DNA of 51,448 bases from an uncultured Candidatus Saccharibacteria bacterium (GCA_947166895.1 CAMVFY010000002.1:1-51448), one strand, 5' to 3'. Shown: positions 32,121 to 41,902, numbered from the stretch's first letter. The notes: a model not told the origin generated them from the sequence alone. Numbers and translations are program-made.

Positions 32121-33857
32121 TTACGGGGTTTTATTTTTGGTCGTCTTATTGACCGCCCACTCAGTAATATCTGAAAAGCGGTCAAGCGCTGTCACCAATC
32201 TTACATCGTTGCTAAACGTCCGCACGTTTTTATTATAAAAATAGGTCAAATTTGGTTGATAGAGCGCAATTGCTGGCACTCCAGTGACCCAATATTCCAA
32301 AAAAGTTTCATATTTTTTTATACGCAAAGCCTCGTTGGTAGTGTCGCGAGCTCCGAGCAGCAAATCATCTACCAGCGGATTGCGGTAGTTGGATAAATTT
32401 AATCCACTCGTTGAAACCTGAGAAGAATGATAGTATGGCAAAAGATCTGGGTCTGCCCCTAATTCTATCTCGTAGACCAAAATATCATAATTTCTCCTCG
32501 CAATTACATTGGTAATAAATTCTTGATTTTCATCGTAAACCGTAATATGAGCGTTAATCCCCAACGCGTTTAGGGATTCTGCCACCGCATCAGTAACATC
32601 GGGCAGATATCCAGAATTGACGGTGGCGATTTCTACTTGGATTTCACTTTCGCCCGCTAACTCATGCACCTTATTTTTTCCCGTCTCAAAGTCTTGTTCG
32701 GGGATAGCTGGGTAATTCGTAAGTTGTATTTGTGATTCAGTCAAGGGATAATCCAGTTTTGTAGTTCCCGGAGCTGCAGCACGAATTGAATCCAAATCTA
32801 TTCCCTGTCTGATGGCGGCACGCAGGGCAACGTCCCGAACCGACGCATTAGTAGTGTTGAAGAAGATGAAAGCCCCCGAATTAAGTTTCGAGTCCTTCCG
32901 ATAAAATTGCCCAGAAGTGATTTTGCTAGCATCTGCCCCCGATAGCTCGGCGGTTGCAGTTACCGACCCGGTATTCACCGCATTTAGAAGGGCAGTTTTA
33001 CTAGGATATGTATGAACAGCAAAGCTATTTAGCATCGGGCGACCTTTGTAATAGTAAGGATTAGCAGATAAATAAAAAACCTGTTCGTCGGCAACATCTG
33101 TCCCCTGTAGAGCATTAAAAGAAAACGCCCCCGAAGTCACGGGCGAGCTTGAAAAATCATTTTCAATCAGTGTTCGAGGGTCAGTTCCGTCGAGTATATG
33201 TTTAGGCAATACAGGTATATTTAGCGCCGTGATAAAATCGGCGTAAGCCGTTGGCAAAGTAAAAACAACCTCGCCATTTTCGTTTTCCGAAACTTTGACA
33301 TTTGATAAGTTTGAGCTATAAGCCGAATTTACAGCCGGATTTTTCACCAGCCCCACAGTGAAAATCACGTCGTCGCTAGTAAGCGGTTCTCCGTCCGACC
33401 ATTTTAATCCATCTCGCATCTTAACCGTCCAAACTTTGCCGTTTTCACTCGGAATAATTGATTCGGCAAGGCCGATCCCAGGATGACCAGAATAATCAAT
33501 CGTCGAAATCGTCGCAAATAATAACCGACTCAAGACTTTTTCGCTGTCTGTTACTGCAAACAATGGGTTCATCGAATTAACTTCTCCGATCGTTGCCTCA
33601 ATATAGGTACCCCCCACCGTGTAAACGTTTTCGGCGTAAGAGTCGCCAAACCAAAAAGCCTGCGTCACCGCCAGCATTATCAGGGCGAATACGAGAAGTC
33701 CCCACTCCAATATCAAAAGTTTGATATCTTCAATGTGCGACAAACGACCAATCAAATTTTCTCGGATGTGCTCTTTGCTTTCTTCCCCAGCTTTATAAGA
33801 TGCCCGAGAAAATCTTTTTAAAAATTTTTGCCCACGCTTTTTGAGAGAACTCACCAT
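32121..33857 (-). CDS. Membrane-anchored peptide-type substrate-binding protein
   Basis: 578 aa. A charged cytoplasmic start (1-45) is followed by one membrane helix (about 48-70) and an extracytoplasmic SBP_bac_5 (oligopeptide/dipeptide-binding) domain: NPLFAVTDSEKVLSRLLF, GLKWSDGEPLTSDDVIFTV and the C-terminal FLEYWVTGVPAIALYQPN. It would bind peptides or similar ligands outside the membrane. There is no lipobox; the helix does the anchoring. No ABC permease genes are near. Its ATG lies 1 nt after the secG stop, so it is co-translated with secG. Confidence 0.88.
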   Translation of the reverse strand: MVSSLKKRGQKFLKRFSRASYKAGEESKEHIRENLIGRLSHIEDIKLLILEWGLLVFALIMLAVTQAFWFGDSYAENVYTVGGTYIEATIGEVNSMNPLFAVTDSEKVLSRLLFATISTIDYSGHPGIGLAESIIPSENGKVWTVKMRDGLKWSDGEPLTSDDVIFTVGLVKNPAVNSAYSSNLSNVKVSENENGEVVFTLPTAYADFITALNIPVLPKHILDGTDPRTLIENDFSSSPVTSGAFSFNALQGTDVADEQVFYLSANPYYYKGRPMLNSFAVHTYPSKTALLNAVNTGSVTATAELSGADASKITSGQFYRKDSKLNSGAFIFFNTTNASVRDVALRAAIRQGIDLDSIRAAAPGTTKLDYPLTESQIQLTNYPAIPEQDFETGKNKVHELAGESEIQVEIATVNSGYLPDVTDAVAESLNALGINAHITVYDENQEFITNVIARRNYDILVYEIELGADPDLLPYYHSSQVSTSGLNLSNYRNPLVDDLLLGARDTTNEALRIKKYETFLEYWVTGVPAIALYQPNLTYFYNKNVRTFSNDVRLVTALDRFSDITEWAVNKTTKNKTP

Positions 33858-33858
33858 A

Positions 33859-34086
33859 TTATGCTGGAATTAATAATAACCCTAGAATTGACGCTACAAA
33901 CACAACCGCCGAAATGACCGTTGTTACGAAAAGTGATTTTTCTAGTCCACGCCTGGTAGTGTAAAGCTCGCCAGAGCTACCCGAACCCGCACCGAGAGAA
34001 GCCCCGCGTTGTTGCAATAAAATCAAAAGAATAGTCAGAACCGCGGAAATAAAGATGACTGTTTCCAAAAAACTTCCTATTTGCAT
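33859..34086 (-). CDS. secG: Preprotein translocase subunit SecG
   Basis: 75 aa with two membrane helices (about 6-26 and 52-72) and the loop LLQQRGASLGAGSGSSGELYTTRRGLEK typical of SecG. It assists SecYE translocation. An AGGAGTT site precedes the ATG. Followed by the peptide-binding protein. Confidence 0.93.
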   Translation of the reverse strand: MQIGSFLETVIFISAVLTILLILLQQRGASLGAGSGSSGELYTTRRGLEKSLFVTTVISAVVFVASILGLLLIPA

Positions 34087-34102
34087 AATATAACTCCTGG
34101 CT

Positions 34103-35359
34103 CTACTTTAGCATATTTTTTCTTTTGAGTAAAGAATGATAAGTGATTGCAAACCGATGCGACTCCTCGTCTACCCTAGCGATCAGCCGAGCAATATGAG
34201 ATCCAGTTGGCAGCAGCAAGGAATCTTTGTTTGGGATTACCAATCGTACTCCTGCCGATTTGCTGTGGTCGCCCGACTTATCGCGCCCTATTATCGGGAT
34301 CCCAAATGGCTCGACTAGCGACAAAATTGCATTAACCTGAGTCATGCCACCATCTAAAATAATTAAATCCGGAAACCCCCATTCTTCGTGCTTGAGTCGT
34401 CTCGTAATTACTTCCTGCATGCTCTTAAGGTCATCATTGGTCGAAGTACGCACCTTAAACTTACGGTATTCACTGCGCGCCGACGCGCCATTGATAAACA
34501 CTACCATGCTTCCGACCGTATCCGTTCCGGATTGATGTGAAATATCGTATCCCTCAATTCTACGTGGTGGTTTCTCGAGCCCCAGCAGCTCCTGTAACTG
34601 TCTCAATGCCTGATCGGAAGAAATAGCCAAAAACTCCTTGTCCGAAAACACAATTTTCTTCTTAAGTTCCCGTAGTCCAAATAATTGATTACGAGCCTCT
34701 GCTGCCAATTCGTAATTCCCTCTGCTAGCCTCATCGTACATCGTTTTTTCAAGCTCACGAAGAAGTTTCTCGCGGTCACCCTCAAGGTAGCGAATTAATT
34801 TTCGGAGATTTCTTTTGTAATCACGTGGCGTTGTTTTACCAACTTCAATACCCGGAGTGAGCCCTAAATCCGTATTAAGAGTTTTTTTGCCGGAGTATGG
34901 CTTGTCATAATACGGAAAAACACGCCTCAAAATCCTCAGCGCCTTCTCGACCGCCGATTTTCCATAAAAAGGTCCGACATAAGTTGCTTTGTCGTCCATC
35001 GGGGTTCGCGTAAATGAAATGTATGGCACTTCCTCGTTCATCGAAATTCGGACATAGCTCACTGTTTTATCATCACGAAGTAATATATTCCACTTTGGCA
35101 TGTATCGTTTGATCATTTCCGATTCAAGAAATAGTGCGTCCATTTCGGTATCGACCATGATCCAATCCGTATCGTATATCTCGCGTACCAGGGCTTCGGT
35201 TTTTATATCCTTATGTGATTTTTGAAAGTATTGCCGTACTCGATTCTTAAGAACCGCTGCTTTCCCCACGTAAATAATCTCTCCCGCCCGATTCTTATGA
35301 AAATAAACTCCCGGTTCCACCGGGAGTTTAGCAAGTTTTTGTTTTAAGGCCTCGTTCAT
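34103..35359 (-). CDS. uvrC: Minimal UvrC excinuclease lacking HhH domain and Fe-S cysteines
   Basis: Makes the two incisions of nucleotide excision repair with UvrB. 418 aa against the usual ~600. Present: N-terminal GIY-YIG nuclease (PGVYFHKNRAGEIIYVGKA), UVR motif region (EASRGNYELAAEARNQL) that binds UvrB, and the RNase H-like domain with the expected Asp (EGYDISHQSG), Asp (ILDGGMTQ) and His (EESHRFAITYH). It ends right after this His block, so the tandem helix-hairpin-helix domain is absent. The protein contains no cysteine at all, so the linker Cys cluster that binds 4Fe-4S in E. coli UvrC is missing. The ATG lies 6 nt after TGCTATAAT (leaderless). Confidence 0.93.
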   Translation of the reverse strand: MNEALKQKLAKLPVEPGVYFHKNRAGEIIYVGKAAVLKNRVRQYFQKSHKDIKTEALVREIYDTDWIMVDTEMDALFLESEMIKRYMPKWNILLRDDKTVSYVRISMNEEVPYISFTRTPMDDKATYVGPFYGKSAVEKALRILRRVFPYYDKPYSGKKTLNTDLGLTPGIEVGKTTPRDYKRNLRKLIRYLEGDREKLLRELEKTMYDEASRGNYELAAEARNQLFGLRELKKKIVFSDKEFLAISSDQALRQLQELLGLEKPPRRIEGYDISHQSGTDTVGSMVVFINGASARSEYRKFKVRTSTNDDLKSMQEVITRRLKHEEWGFPDLIILDGGMTQVNAILSLVEPFGIPIIGRDKSGDHSKSAGVRLVIPNKDSLLLPTGSHIARLIARVDEESHRFAITYHSLLKRKNMLK

Positions 35360-35400
35360 CTTCTAATTATAGCACACTTTGCCGTAAAAGTCAAGAAATA

Positions 35401-36789
35401 TCAATAGCTGCTCCAGGCCGCCTGCAATATCTCAGACAAATCCTGATATTCTAGTGGTTCAGAGATATTGATGTTGACTGGATAGCTGAAGGCTAAATCG
35501 ATAGTTATATTGTCATTTTTCACATATAGTCTGGTGAAGTCATTGTCGCTATTTATTTCTACATAAATATCTGGCAAATTCTCTACTACTTCTAAGACAT
35601 CGTCTGTGTTGATATTGACGTTACCATCCCAACCGTAGCAAGAATATAAATCATTCAGAATAGTAGTGTTTTGTATGGATTCAATGTAATTGGTGAATTT
35701 CTCGCTATCAATTCCTAATTTATAAATTGGATCACGGCGACTAATCACCGTCATATTTTCAGTTGAGGACGTGACGAATGGGTTTTTGCTGTATAGCTCG
35801 GCTGCACTGTTGCTACTAGTGTCAATATCATTTACTAAATCAACTAAGCAACTCAAAGGCCCCTCGCTAGAAAATGCGTCCGTCATGGATTCTAACTCAG
35901 TAGTCGAAAGTCGTATCCAGCTACCCTCGATCGACTCGATCGTGTCCAAAATTGCAGAAAAGAAGACAAAACCCGAATCGTCTAGCGTTCCGGTTGTTTC
36001 ACAGCTAGCATCATCGTCGCATATCAAAGAACCGTCATCGTTTGTCTCGACGACTTCAGGAACAAGTTCGGCATCAGCTTGATTTTCGTTCCCCATATTC
36101 ATCATCTCATCCAGCGAGTCGGACAGACCATCAAGTTTAACAAACACGTCGCCACTTTCAGCATATATTTCGTTTACACTAAAGGTTAAATCCTGTTCGC
36201 CCTGGGACGGCGTTAATGTGACAGACGCGTCTATGGCGTTAATTGAGGAATTGGCCACGAGTTTAGCGTCTAATCCGATTTGTACCTCAGAAAACGGAGA
36301 CGCCACATCGTCATTCAGTATATTGATATCCCCATTAACTACAATATTCGTAGGCGTCTGCCCACTCATCAGTTTATTCATGGCTGCAGCAACCGGATCG
36401 TTGTTGTTTTTATTTAGCATAAGTAGAACAGCTGCTACGCCACACCCAACCGCAATAAGTAAACATATTAAAACTGCAACAATCAAACCAGTTTTTTTCT
36501 TTTTTGGCGCCGCCACTGGCTCCGCCATCGGTTCCGGCATACTATTCATCTGTTCATCAACCGGGCTACTTGGTTGCACCGGCTGCAAAGGTTCCACTAC
36601 TAAATCTGTTTCTTCAACAACTGCCTGAACCGGGGTATGATTATTATCGACCATTCCGTCAACTGAGCGCCCCCCGCCCATTCGGTAATTTGGTTCCGAT
36701 GGATTCGCATCAAGCATCTCCGGATTTTGTCCAGTTGGTTCTGGATTTGGGTTGAGAGGGTTTGGTGTGCCACCAGGCTTTTCATTCAT
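35401..36789 (-). CDS. Membrane-anchored protein of unknown function
   Basis: 462 aa. A Pro/Asn/Glu-rich disordered cytoplasmic segment (1-95) is followed by KKKK, a membrane helix (about 99-125) and an extracytoplasmic domain rich in Asp/Ser/Asn with one probable disulfide pair (CDDDASC). I recognise no family. AAGGAGTT precedes the ATG, and TGTTAAAAT lies ~35 nt upstream. Confidence 0.75.
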   Translation of the reverse strand: MNEKPGGTPNPLNPNPEPTGQNPEMLDANPSEPNYRMGGGRSVDGMVDNNHTPVQAVVEETDLVVEPLQPVQPSSPVDEQMNSMPEPMAEPVAAPKKKKTGLIVAVLICLLIAVGCGVAAVLLMLNKNNNDPVAAAMNKLMSGQTPTNIVVNGDINILNDDVASPFSEVQIGLDAKLVANSSINAIDASVTLTPSQGEQDLTFSVNEIYAESGDVFVKLDGLSDSLDEMMNMGNENQADAELVPEVVETNDDGSLICDDDASCETTGTLDDSGFVFFSAILDTIESIEGSWIRLSTTELESMTDAFSSEGPLSCLVDLVNDIDTSSNSAAELYSKNPFVTSSTENMTVISRRDPIYKLGIDSEKFTNYIESIQNTTILNDLYSCYGWDGNVNINTDDVLEVVENLPDIYVEINSDNDFTRLYVKNDNITIDLAFSYPVNINISEPLEYQDLSEILQAAWSSY

Positions 36790-36862
36790 AATAACTCCTT
36801 CAAAAATTAATCCTTACGCTTATTTTAACATAGTTTTTTAAAAACTGATATAATATTTATGT

Positions 36863-38140
36863 ATGGACAATAATTTCGTAATTTCAGATATTAAAGCAAG
36901 ACAGGTTTTAGATTCTCGGGGCAACCCCACCGTCGAAGCTGAAGTTTATCTAGAAAATGGAGGCTTCGGTCGTGCAATCGTACCATCAGGTGCCTCCACT
37001 GGCATCGGTGAGGCCTTGGAGCTCCGCGATGGTGACAACTCTCGCTACGGCGGTAAGGGTGTACTAAAGGCCGTCTGGAACGTTAATTCCAAAATTCGTG
37101 ATGTTCTAGTTGGTAACACTTCCGATCAAAGAACCGTAGACCAAATTATGCTCGAGCTTGACGGCACTGATAATAAGTCTAGCCTCGGCGCCAATGCTAT
37201 GTTGGCAGTTTCTCTTGCTAACGCCAAAGCCAATGCCAAGACCGCTAGGTTACCATTTTATCAATATGTAGCCGAGTTGGCTGGCACCACCGACCAAATG
37301 TCCATTCCTATGCCAATGATGAATGTGATGAATGGTGGCGAGCACGCAAATTGGGCAACCGATTTTCAAGAATATATGATTATTCCAAAGGGTGCAGGAA
37401 ATATTGCCGAAGCTGTCAGGATGGGTGCCGAGATTTTCCATGCACTTGGCAAAGTATTAGAGGATCGTGGTTATCCCACCACTGTTGGTGACGAAGGCGG
37501 TTATGCTCCCCGAGTCCGTGACGGCGACAACGAGCCCCTTGAATGTATCAAACAGGCCGTCGAACGCACTGGTTATACTTTTGGTGATGACGTCGCCATC
37601 GCGATGGATATTGCAGCAAGCGAATTCTACGATGGTGAGCACTACATCCTAAAAACTAACGGTGACTGGAAGTCTGCAGACGATCTCATCAACTGGTATA
37701 CTTGGATCATTGATAACTATCCGGTTACTTCTATTGAGGATGGCCTCGCTGAAAACGATTGGGCCAACTGGAAAATTATGACCGAACGGCTTGGTAATCG
37801 CGTCCAGCTAGTTGGTGACGATTTATTCGTAACCAACACCGAGCTCCTTGCAAAAGGTATCGAAAATCACATCGCAAACGCCATCCTAATTAAACCCAAC
37901 CAAATTGGCACGCTGTCAGAAACCATAGGAGCTGTCCTTATGGCCAAAAATGCTGGTTACCGCACTATCATGTCACATCGCTCTGGCGAAACTGAAGATG
38001 TTTCAATTGCGCATCTCGCCGTGGGCCTTGGTACCGGCCAAATTAAAACCGGCTCACTTTCACGCTCCGAACGCATCGCTAAATATAATGAACTAATCCG
38101 GATTGCCGAAACTAATTCTCGGCTTGGTCTAGCGCACTAG
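36863..38140 (+). CDS. eno: Enolase
   Basis: Converts 2-phosphoglycerate to phosphoenolpyruvate. 425 aa with the N-terminal RQVLDSRGNPTVEAEV, the metal and substrate sites (VGDEGGYAP, IEDGLAENDW, VGDDLFVTN, IKPNQIGT) and SHRSGETED. Intact. The ATG lies 8 nt after TGATATAAT (leaderless). Its last 29 bp overlap the LOG gene tail-to-tail. Confidence 0.98.
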   Translation: MDNNFVISDIKARQVLDSRGNPTVEAEVYLENGGFGRAIVPSGASTGIGEALELRDGDNSRYGGKGVLKAVWNVNSKIRDVLVGNTSDQRTVDQIMLELDGTDNKSSLGANAMLAVSLANAKANAKTARLPFYQYVAELAGTTDQMSIPMPMMNVMNGGEHANWATDFQEYMIIPKGAGNIAEAVRMGAEIFHALGKVLEDRGYPTTVGDEGGYAPRVRDGDNEPLECIKQAVERTGYTFGDDVAIAMDIAASEFYDGEHYILKTNGDWKSADDLINWYTWIIDNYPVTSIEDGLAENDWANWKIMTERLGNRVQLVGDDLFVTNTELLAKGIENHIANAILIKPNQIGTLSETIGAVLMAKNAGYRTIMSHRSGETEDVSIAHLAVGLGTGQIKTGSLSRSERIAKYNELIRIAETNSRLGLAH

Positions 38141-38828
38141 CTTCGCGAAAACCATCGTAAAAGTTTTCCGAAATTTTTGGATGCCCAACTTTATTTGCCG
38201 CCTTTACCACTTCCCGTACGTCATCGGTAATTTTGAAAATTTTAGTATCCGGCAGATGTATTAGCTCCATTTCCAGCATCTTTTTGATAATCCTATCAAA
38301 ATTCCGCCAATATTGCTTGCCAATCAAAAATACTGGCATTTTTGGCATTTTGGTTTCTTGCATTAAGCATAATATTTCCGAAAGCTCGTCCATCGTTCCA
38401 AACCCGCCCGGGAAGAAAACGAACACTTTTGCCGCCATTGCTAGCGTTACTTTGCGGGCAAAGAAATATTCAAAAGTAAGACAATCGGTTAAAAATGGGT
38501 TTGGATGCTGTTCATGCTTTAACGTGATATTTAAACCAATCGTTCGCCCACCAATTTCATAGGCACCATGCGAAGCGGCCTCCATGATACCTGGACCGCC
38601 ACCAGTGATTACTGCGTGCCCGTTCTCAGCAAGTAAACGACCAAGTTCAAAAGCCATCTTACAGTATTTATTTTCTTGCGGTAATCTGGCCGAGCCAAAA
38701 ATGGTCACTCCTTGAGGGAATGATCTAACTATCTGCAACCCTCTAGTTAAATCTTTCGCATAAGCATTTGCTCTTTCCAAATCTGCAATTGATAATTTTT
38801 TTAGCAGTTCAGCCTCTGACTGCAACAT
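38112..38828 (-). CDS. LOG-family nucleotide phosphoribohydrolase-like protein
   Basis: 238 aa of the TIGR00730/LOG family, with GGGPGIMEAASHGA and FPGGFGTMDELSE (the PGGxGTxxE motif) as the phosphoribohydrolase active site. Relatives release free bases from nucleoside monophosphates; the in vivo substrate is unclear. Last gene of gap-rpiB-rpe-pfkB-LOG; AGGAGG lies in the 9-nt gap after pfkB. Confidence 0.9.
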   Translation of the reverse strand: MLQSEAELLKKLSIADLERANAYAKDLTRGLQIVRSFPQGVTIFGSARLPQENKYCKMAFELGRLLAENGHAVITGGGPGIMEAASHGAYEIGGRTIGLNITLKHEQHPNPFLTDCLTFEYFFARKVTLAMAAKVFVFFPGGFGTMDELSEILCLMQETKMPKMPVFLIGKQYWRNFDRIIKKMLEMELIHLPDTKIFKITDDVREVVKAANKVGHPKISENFYDGFREASALDQAEN

Positions 38829-38837
38829 AATCCTCCT

Positions 38838-39800
38838 TTATATTTTTTGTATTGGCATTGGATGTAAATCTTCTGAGCCAGTTAAAATTCCTTTGTTTGC
38901 ACCAATCTTCGAGACCACGGCTGTAGAATTGGCCGACGCAAAAATCAGAGAATTTCTAAATGAGTAGCCGGCAGCGAAGTGCGCCAAAAATCCTGATCCG
39001 AAAGCGTCGCCTGCACCAGTCGAATCCTTTACTTTTGTGTCCTCATAAATACCGAAACGATAAACTACCTCTCCATTACTAGCAATTCCCCCCATCGGTC
39101 CGTCCGTGATAATCACGGTCTTTACGTAGCCACCAAGTCTTAAGAGTAGCTCCACCAGTACACTACCAGGCACCAGCATTGCTGCCTCCGATTTATTAAT
39201 GTTTAGAACATCAACATAGCTTAGAATTTTTAACAAGGCTTTAGGTTGCTCTAGCTCTTTAATGCCTGGGTTAAACATGATTTTTATTCCCATCGATTTT
39301 GCCTTAGCAAAAAACCGTTCCAAAGTTTTTAGATCTCCTCGAAGCGTTGTCACATACAGCCAGTCCGGGTTAACGCCTTCAAGGTCATCTTCCGAGAAAT
39401 TGCCAAACTGTTCCGATGCCCCACGGTGAGTCAAAATAGTCCGTTCACCGCTTTTTGAGTCAAGTAGTATTACGGAGGTCCCAGTCGACTTGCGTTCTAG
39501 AAGATTTAAGTAACTAGTGTCCACCCCTTCTTGATCTAAAATTTTCATAATTAAAGCTCCGGCTGGATCGCGGGCGATATTTCCTAAAAATACTACTTCG
39601 TGACCGTGTCTCGCAAAAGAAATTGACGAATTAACTCCACCACCCCCCACGCCATAACAGATTTTATCGATATCGACTTTGGAGCCCACGACGATTTTGC
39701 CGAGGATTGCTGTTTCATTTAGCGCGGTCGGGGTTAAGTCATCGTGGTCGATAAGATATACATCCTGCAAAGCTGCCCCCAAAGAAACGATTCGTGCCAT
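38838..39800 (-). CDS. PfkB-family sugar kinase
   Basis: 320 aa with the ribokinase fold: the N-terminal GGGGVNSSISFARHG and the C-terminal DSTGAGDAFGSGFLAHF (anion hole and catalytic Asp). It is not a 6-phosphofructokinase of the PfkA type; ribose, fructose or nucleoside are possible substrates. Its ATG overlaps the stop of the Rpe-like gene (TAATG). The setting in a pentose-phosphate operon favours ribose or a similar sugar. Confidence 0.88.
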   Translation of the reverse strand: MARIVSLGAALQDVYLIDHDDLTPTALNETAILGKIVVGSKVDIDKICYGVGGGGVNSSISFARHGHEVVFLGNIARDPAGALIMKILDQEGVDTSYLNLLERKSTGTSVILLDSKSGERTILTHRGASEQFGNFSEDDLEGVNPDWLYVTTLRGDLKTLERFFAKAKSMGIKIMFNPGIKELEQPKALLKILSYVDVLNINKSEAAMLVPGSVLVELLLRLGGYVKTVIITDGPMGGIASNGEVVYRFGIYEDTKVKDSTGAGDAFGSGFLAHFAAGYSFRNSLIFASANSTAVVSKIGANKGILTGSEDLHPMPIQKI

Positions 39801-40456
39801 TAAATTACCACTCCGTTTTTATCTATTTCGGCCACCATCTGCTGAAAAACAGCAGCAGGATTTTCGGATTTCGAAATAGCAGAGCCTACGTTGATAATGT
39901 CAAGATCAGCATGGGCTAGCGCCCTTACGTTTGACATATTCACTCCGCCATCCCAACCAATCTCTACTTCCGGCTTCATGTTGCGAATTAGGGGGATTTT
40001 TTCCATTTGCATCATATCGGCGGGCGAACCTTGTCGACCAAGTTGTCCGGCGAAAATTAAAACATGGTCCACGACGTCTATGTAGCGTTTTACCGAACCC
40101 GGAAAAGTTGATGCGACCAAAGCTAGTCCGGTTTTGATACCAGCATCCTTTAACGCCGAAAAAGAAGGTATTAAGTCTTCGCCGGCCTCAGCGTGTAGGA
40201 TGCAGAGCGAGGGCGACAGTTTCAGAATTGTATCCAAATGCTCAGAGGGCTTCGCTGCCATCAGATGTAAATCTGCATCCCAGTTTTTGGGCCACCAGAC
40301 GTTAGTGACATCCAGCGTTGCCGCCGGCGCAAAGACGCCATCTGTTACATCTATCTGTACACGCCTGGTGAAAACGTTAATACGCTCTACCTGCTTACGA
40401 TAATCCACTTTGTTATCTGTCAAAATTGTTGGTACGATCGAAACAGTTCTAAGCAT
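39800..40456 (-). CDS. Ribulose-phosphate 3-epimerase-like protein
   Basis: 218 aa of the Rpe TIM-barrel family, interconverting ribulose-5- and xylulose-5-phosphate in typical members. Three of the four metal/catalytic residues are in place (Asp36 in VQIDVTDG, His64 in DLHLMAAKP, Asp in GWDGGVN), but the His of the usual HxDxMDG is Gln34 and the phosphate loop GFGGQ reads GQLGRQG. It may be an active divergent Rpe or act on a related sugar. Overlaps rpiB by 8 bp and pfkB by 1 bp. Confidence 0.82.
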   Translation of the reverse strand: MLRTVSIVPTILTDNKVDYRKQVERINVFTRRVQIDVTDGVFAPAATLDVTNVWWPKNWDADLHLMAAKPSEHLDTILKLSPSLCILHAEAGEDLIPSFSALKDAGIKTGLALVASTFPGSVKRYIDVVDHVLIFAGQLGRQGSPADMMQMEKIPLIRNMKPEVEIGWDGGVNMSNVRALAHADLDIINVGSAISKSENPAAVFQQMVAEIDKNGVVI

Positions 40457-40898
40457 AATCCTCTCTTTCGTCTAAACGATTGATTCGCCTTACTCGGCGT
40501 TCTAAATTTTCAAAACCCGTTTTTAGGAACGAATCGACAATTCTCTGCATACTTTTATCATCTAAAAAATGGGCTGATAAACACAATACATTTGCATCAT
40601 CATGCTCGCGTGCCAGTTTTGCGGATTCGACACTATCACAGTGGGCTGCTCTGATGCCTTTGAAGCGATTTGCTTGCATCGTTACACCGTGTGCTGAATC
40701 GCAAATCAAAATCCCCCTTGAGCCTGGTTCTTCGCGGACCGCCTTTGAAACGGCAATAGCTGCATCGTTAAAATCATCACCTTCGACATATTCGTAAGCA
40801 CCCATATCAATCACTCCAAAATCACTTCCGCTCAGATACCCAAGTAGCACCTTCTTCTTTTCGTATCCGCGATAATCTGATCCAATGTAAATATTCAT
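40449..40898 (-). CDS. rpiB: Ribose-5-phosphate isomerase B-like protein
   Basis: 149 aa of the RpiB/LacAB family, converting ribose-5- to ribulose-5-phosphate. The catalytic Cys66 (GILICDSAHG) and His99 (AKLAREHDDANVL) are present, but the usual DHAG of the N terminus reads DYRG and GTGIG reads DSAHG. The ATG overlaps the gap stop (TAATG). Substrate identity is therefore likely but not certain. Confidence 0.87.
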   Translation of the reverse strand: MNIYIGSDYRGYEKKKVLLGYLSGSDFGVIDMGAYEYVEGDDFNDAAIAVSKAVREEPGSRGILICDSAHGVTMQANRFKGIRAAHCDSVESAKLAREHDDANVLCLSAHFLDDKSMQRIVDSFLKTGFENLERRVRRINRLDEREDYA

Positions 40899-41902
40899 TA
40901 ATTCTCTTTCCCGAAGTCAACTGTTAGTTCAACTAGACGATTTGAATATCCCCATTCATTGTCGTACCAAGCGACTACCTTTGCCATATTACCACCCACC
41001 ACATCAATCAAAGGCAAATCAACGATACAGGAACGTGGATCGCCAATAAAATCAGAAGATACCAACTCCTCATTTGTTATCCCAATAATACCCTCGTAAT
41101 ATGGTTCCCTCGCCATTTTCTTAAAAATACTCACAAGTTCTTCCTTGGTAGTGTTACGCTTCAAGATCACGGTGATATCTGATAATGATACCACTGGTGT
41201 TGGCACCCGGATTGAGAGACCGTTAAATTTTCCTACGAGACTCGGGATAGTGAGCGCCGCGGCTTTGGAGGCACCAGTGGTCGTCGGTACGATATTTTCA
41301 GCCGCGGAACGAGCCTCGCGAAGATCTTTTGCTGGCGCATCAAGAATCCGTTGTGAGCCGGTATAAGAATGTACGGTTGTCATCATCGCCTTCTCGATAC
41401 CGAATTCGTCTTCTAGTACCTTCATAATCGGCGCGATGCAGTTAGTGGTACAAGATGCGTTGGAAATAATTTTGTCGTCACTTTTAACTACATCTTCATT
41501 CACACCGAGCACGACAGTTTTAGCTCCTTCGCCTTTAGCTGGAGCCGAAATCACTACTTTCTTTGCGCCGGCCTTAATATGTGCCTTCGCATCTTCAGGC
41601 TTTGTGAAAAACCCAGTTGACTCAATCACTACATCTACTCCGAGCTCCTTCCAGGGTAATTTTGCCGGATCCTTTTCAGCAAAAACCGGAATTTCTCGTG
41701 TGTTTATAATAATTGATTTATCGGTGTATCCAACTCGCTTGTCGTAAGTACCGTAAGACGAGTCATGTTTCAAGAGGTGAGCTAACGTCTTTGCGTCAGT
41801 AATATCATTAATTGCCACCACCTGCGCATCGCGACGCTCTAACAAAATTTTAAGGGCATTTCGGCCGATTCTGCCAAAACCATTTATCGCCACCTTTACC
41901 AT
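40898..41902 (-). CDS. gap: Glyceraldehyde-3-phosphate dehydrogenase
   Basis: Oxidises glyceraldehyde-3-phosphate to 1,3-bisphosphoglycerate with NAD(P). 334 aa: NAD-binding INGFGRIGRNALK, catalytic Cys in SNASCTTNCIAP (about 150), His in SYTGSQRILDAPAKDLREAR, and GFTVD-like end EWGYSNRLVELTVDFG. A TGCTATAAT -10 box and TAGGAGGT precede it. First gene of gap-rpiB-rpe-pfkB-LOG. The upstream gene-free stretch holds the inverted repeat at 41955-42127. Confidence 0.98.
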   Translation of the reverse strand: MVKVAINGFGRIGRNALKILLERRDAQVVAINDITDAKTLAHLLKHDSSYGTYDKRVGYTDKSIIINTREIPVFAEKDPAKLPWKELGVDVVIESTGFFTKPEDAKAHIKAGAKKVVISAPAKGEGAKTVVLGVNEDVVKSDDKIISNASCTTNCIAPIMKVLEDEFGIEKAMMTTVHSYTGSQRILDAPAKDLREARSAAENIVPTTTGASKAAALTIPSLVGKFNGLSIRVPTPVVSLSDITVILKRNTTKEELVSIFKKMAREPYYEGIIGITNEELVSSDFIGDPRSCIVDLPLIDVVGGNMAKVVAWYDNEWGYSNRLVELTVDFGKEN

